From Gammaproteobacteria bacterium (lineage in GTDB: Bacteria; Pseudomonadota; Gammaproteobacteria; SZUA-152): DNA of 7,009 bases. Made by a program: the position numbers and the translations under genes. Position 1 is the stretch's first letter, and each line of letters begins with the position of its first letter. The stretch lies in assembly GCA_003229995.1 (NCBI GenBank), contig QIGJ01000133.1, positions 1-7,009 of the forward strand. Direction: 5' to 3'. Positions 6,936-7,009 of the stretch are shown piece by piece. The notes under the pieces were generated by a model. It saw only the letters and a program-made list of their open reading frames with translations. It was not told the origin of the DNA and did no database searches.

Positions 6936-7009
6936 GAAGACAGCTAAGGAACGGGCACGTAATAACTTCCCACTCTAGCATCTCGGCTTCAGCCCGTCTT
7001 CGCCCGTTC
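6936..7009. repeat. Inverted repeats at the window edge, upstream of gspL
   Basis: The plus strand has gaacgggc (6949-6956) and its exact complement gcccgttc (7002-7009), 45 bases apart and running into the window end. A second complementary pair is gaagac (6936-6941) with gtcttc (6996-7001), and a further gcccgt (6992-6997) can pair with acgggc (6951-6956), so alternative folds are possible. No frame through this stretch gives a recognisable protein. It might be the edge of a dispersed palindromic element, a structured RNA or operator, or the non-coding end of the preceding unit. Truncation by the window prevents a firm call. Confidence 0.4.

Noticed and set aside
6922..7008. A 28-codon minus-strand frame ending upstream of gspL as the C-terminus of GspK
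   Set aside because: The peptide (NGRRRAEAEMLEWEV...) does not resemble a GspK end, and the frame cannot be followed beyond the window edge.

Overview
This 7 kb window looks like an ordinary chromosomal stretch of a gammaproteobacterium outside the enteric group. The evidence is family-level: the ClpS, ClpA and Icd proteins are close to the Escherichia coli versions in length and motif numbering, and an icd/clpS/clpA neighbourhood is known from Pseudomonas-type genomes. Base composition is moderate. I cannot name a genus. All six recognisable genes lie on the minus strand and read from right to left.

Region by region, in the direction of transcription: 6852-7009 holds no recognisable gene, but it contains inverted repeats at the window edge and a weak promoter candidate. 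4198-6851 is a type II secretion module, gspL-gspM-gspN: the first two genes overlap by four bases and the third follows after 39 bases. 4039-4197 is the leader of the next gene, with a promoter candidate, two hairpins and an FNR/Anr-like palindrome. 2785-4038 is icd, NADP-dependent isocitrate dehydrogenase. 2683-2784 is the clpS leader, with a direct repeat. 2362-2682 is clpS, the N-degron adaptor, and 14-2281 is clpA, the AAA+ unfoldase it serves. An 80-base spacer with a small hairpin separates the two clp genes.

Functionally there are three units. GspL and GspM are inner-membrane platform proteins linking the secretion ATPase GspE to the pseudopilus, and GspN is an accessory membrane-anchored component. 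Icd carries the TCA step from isocitrate to 2-oxoglutarate and keeps the serine phosphorylated by AceK in E. coli. ClpS delivers proteins with destabilising N-terminal residues to ClpA, which unfolds them for ClpP. ClpP is not in the window.

I found no sign of an undescribed system, mobile element, CRISPR array, tRNA or rRNA. The points most worth a second look are non-coding: the icd leader, the clpS start, the clpS-clpA spacer and the structured sequence upstream of gspL.
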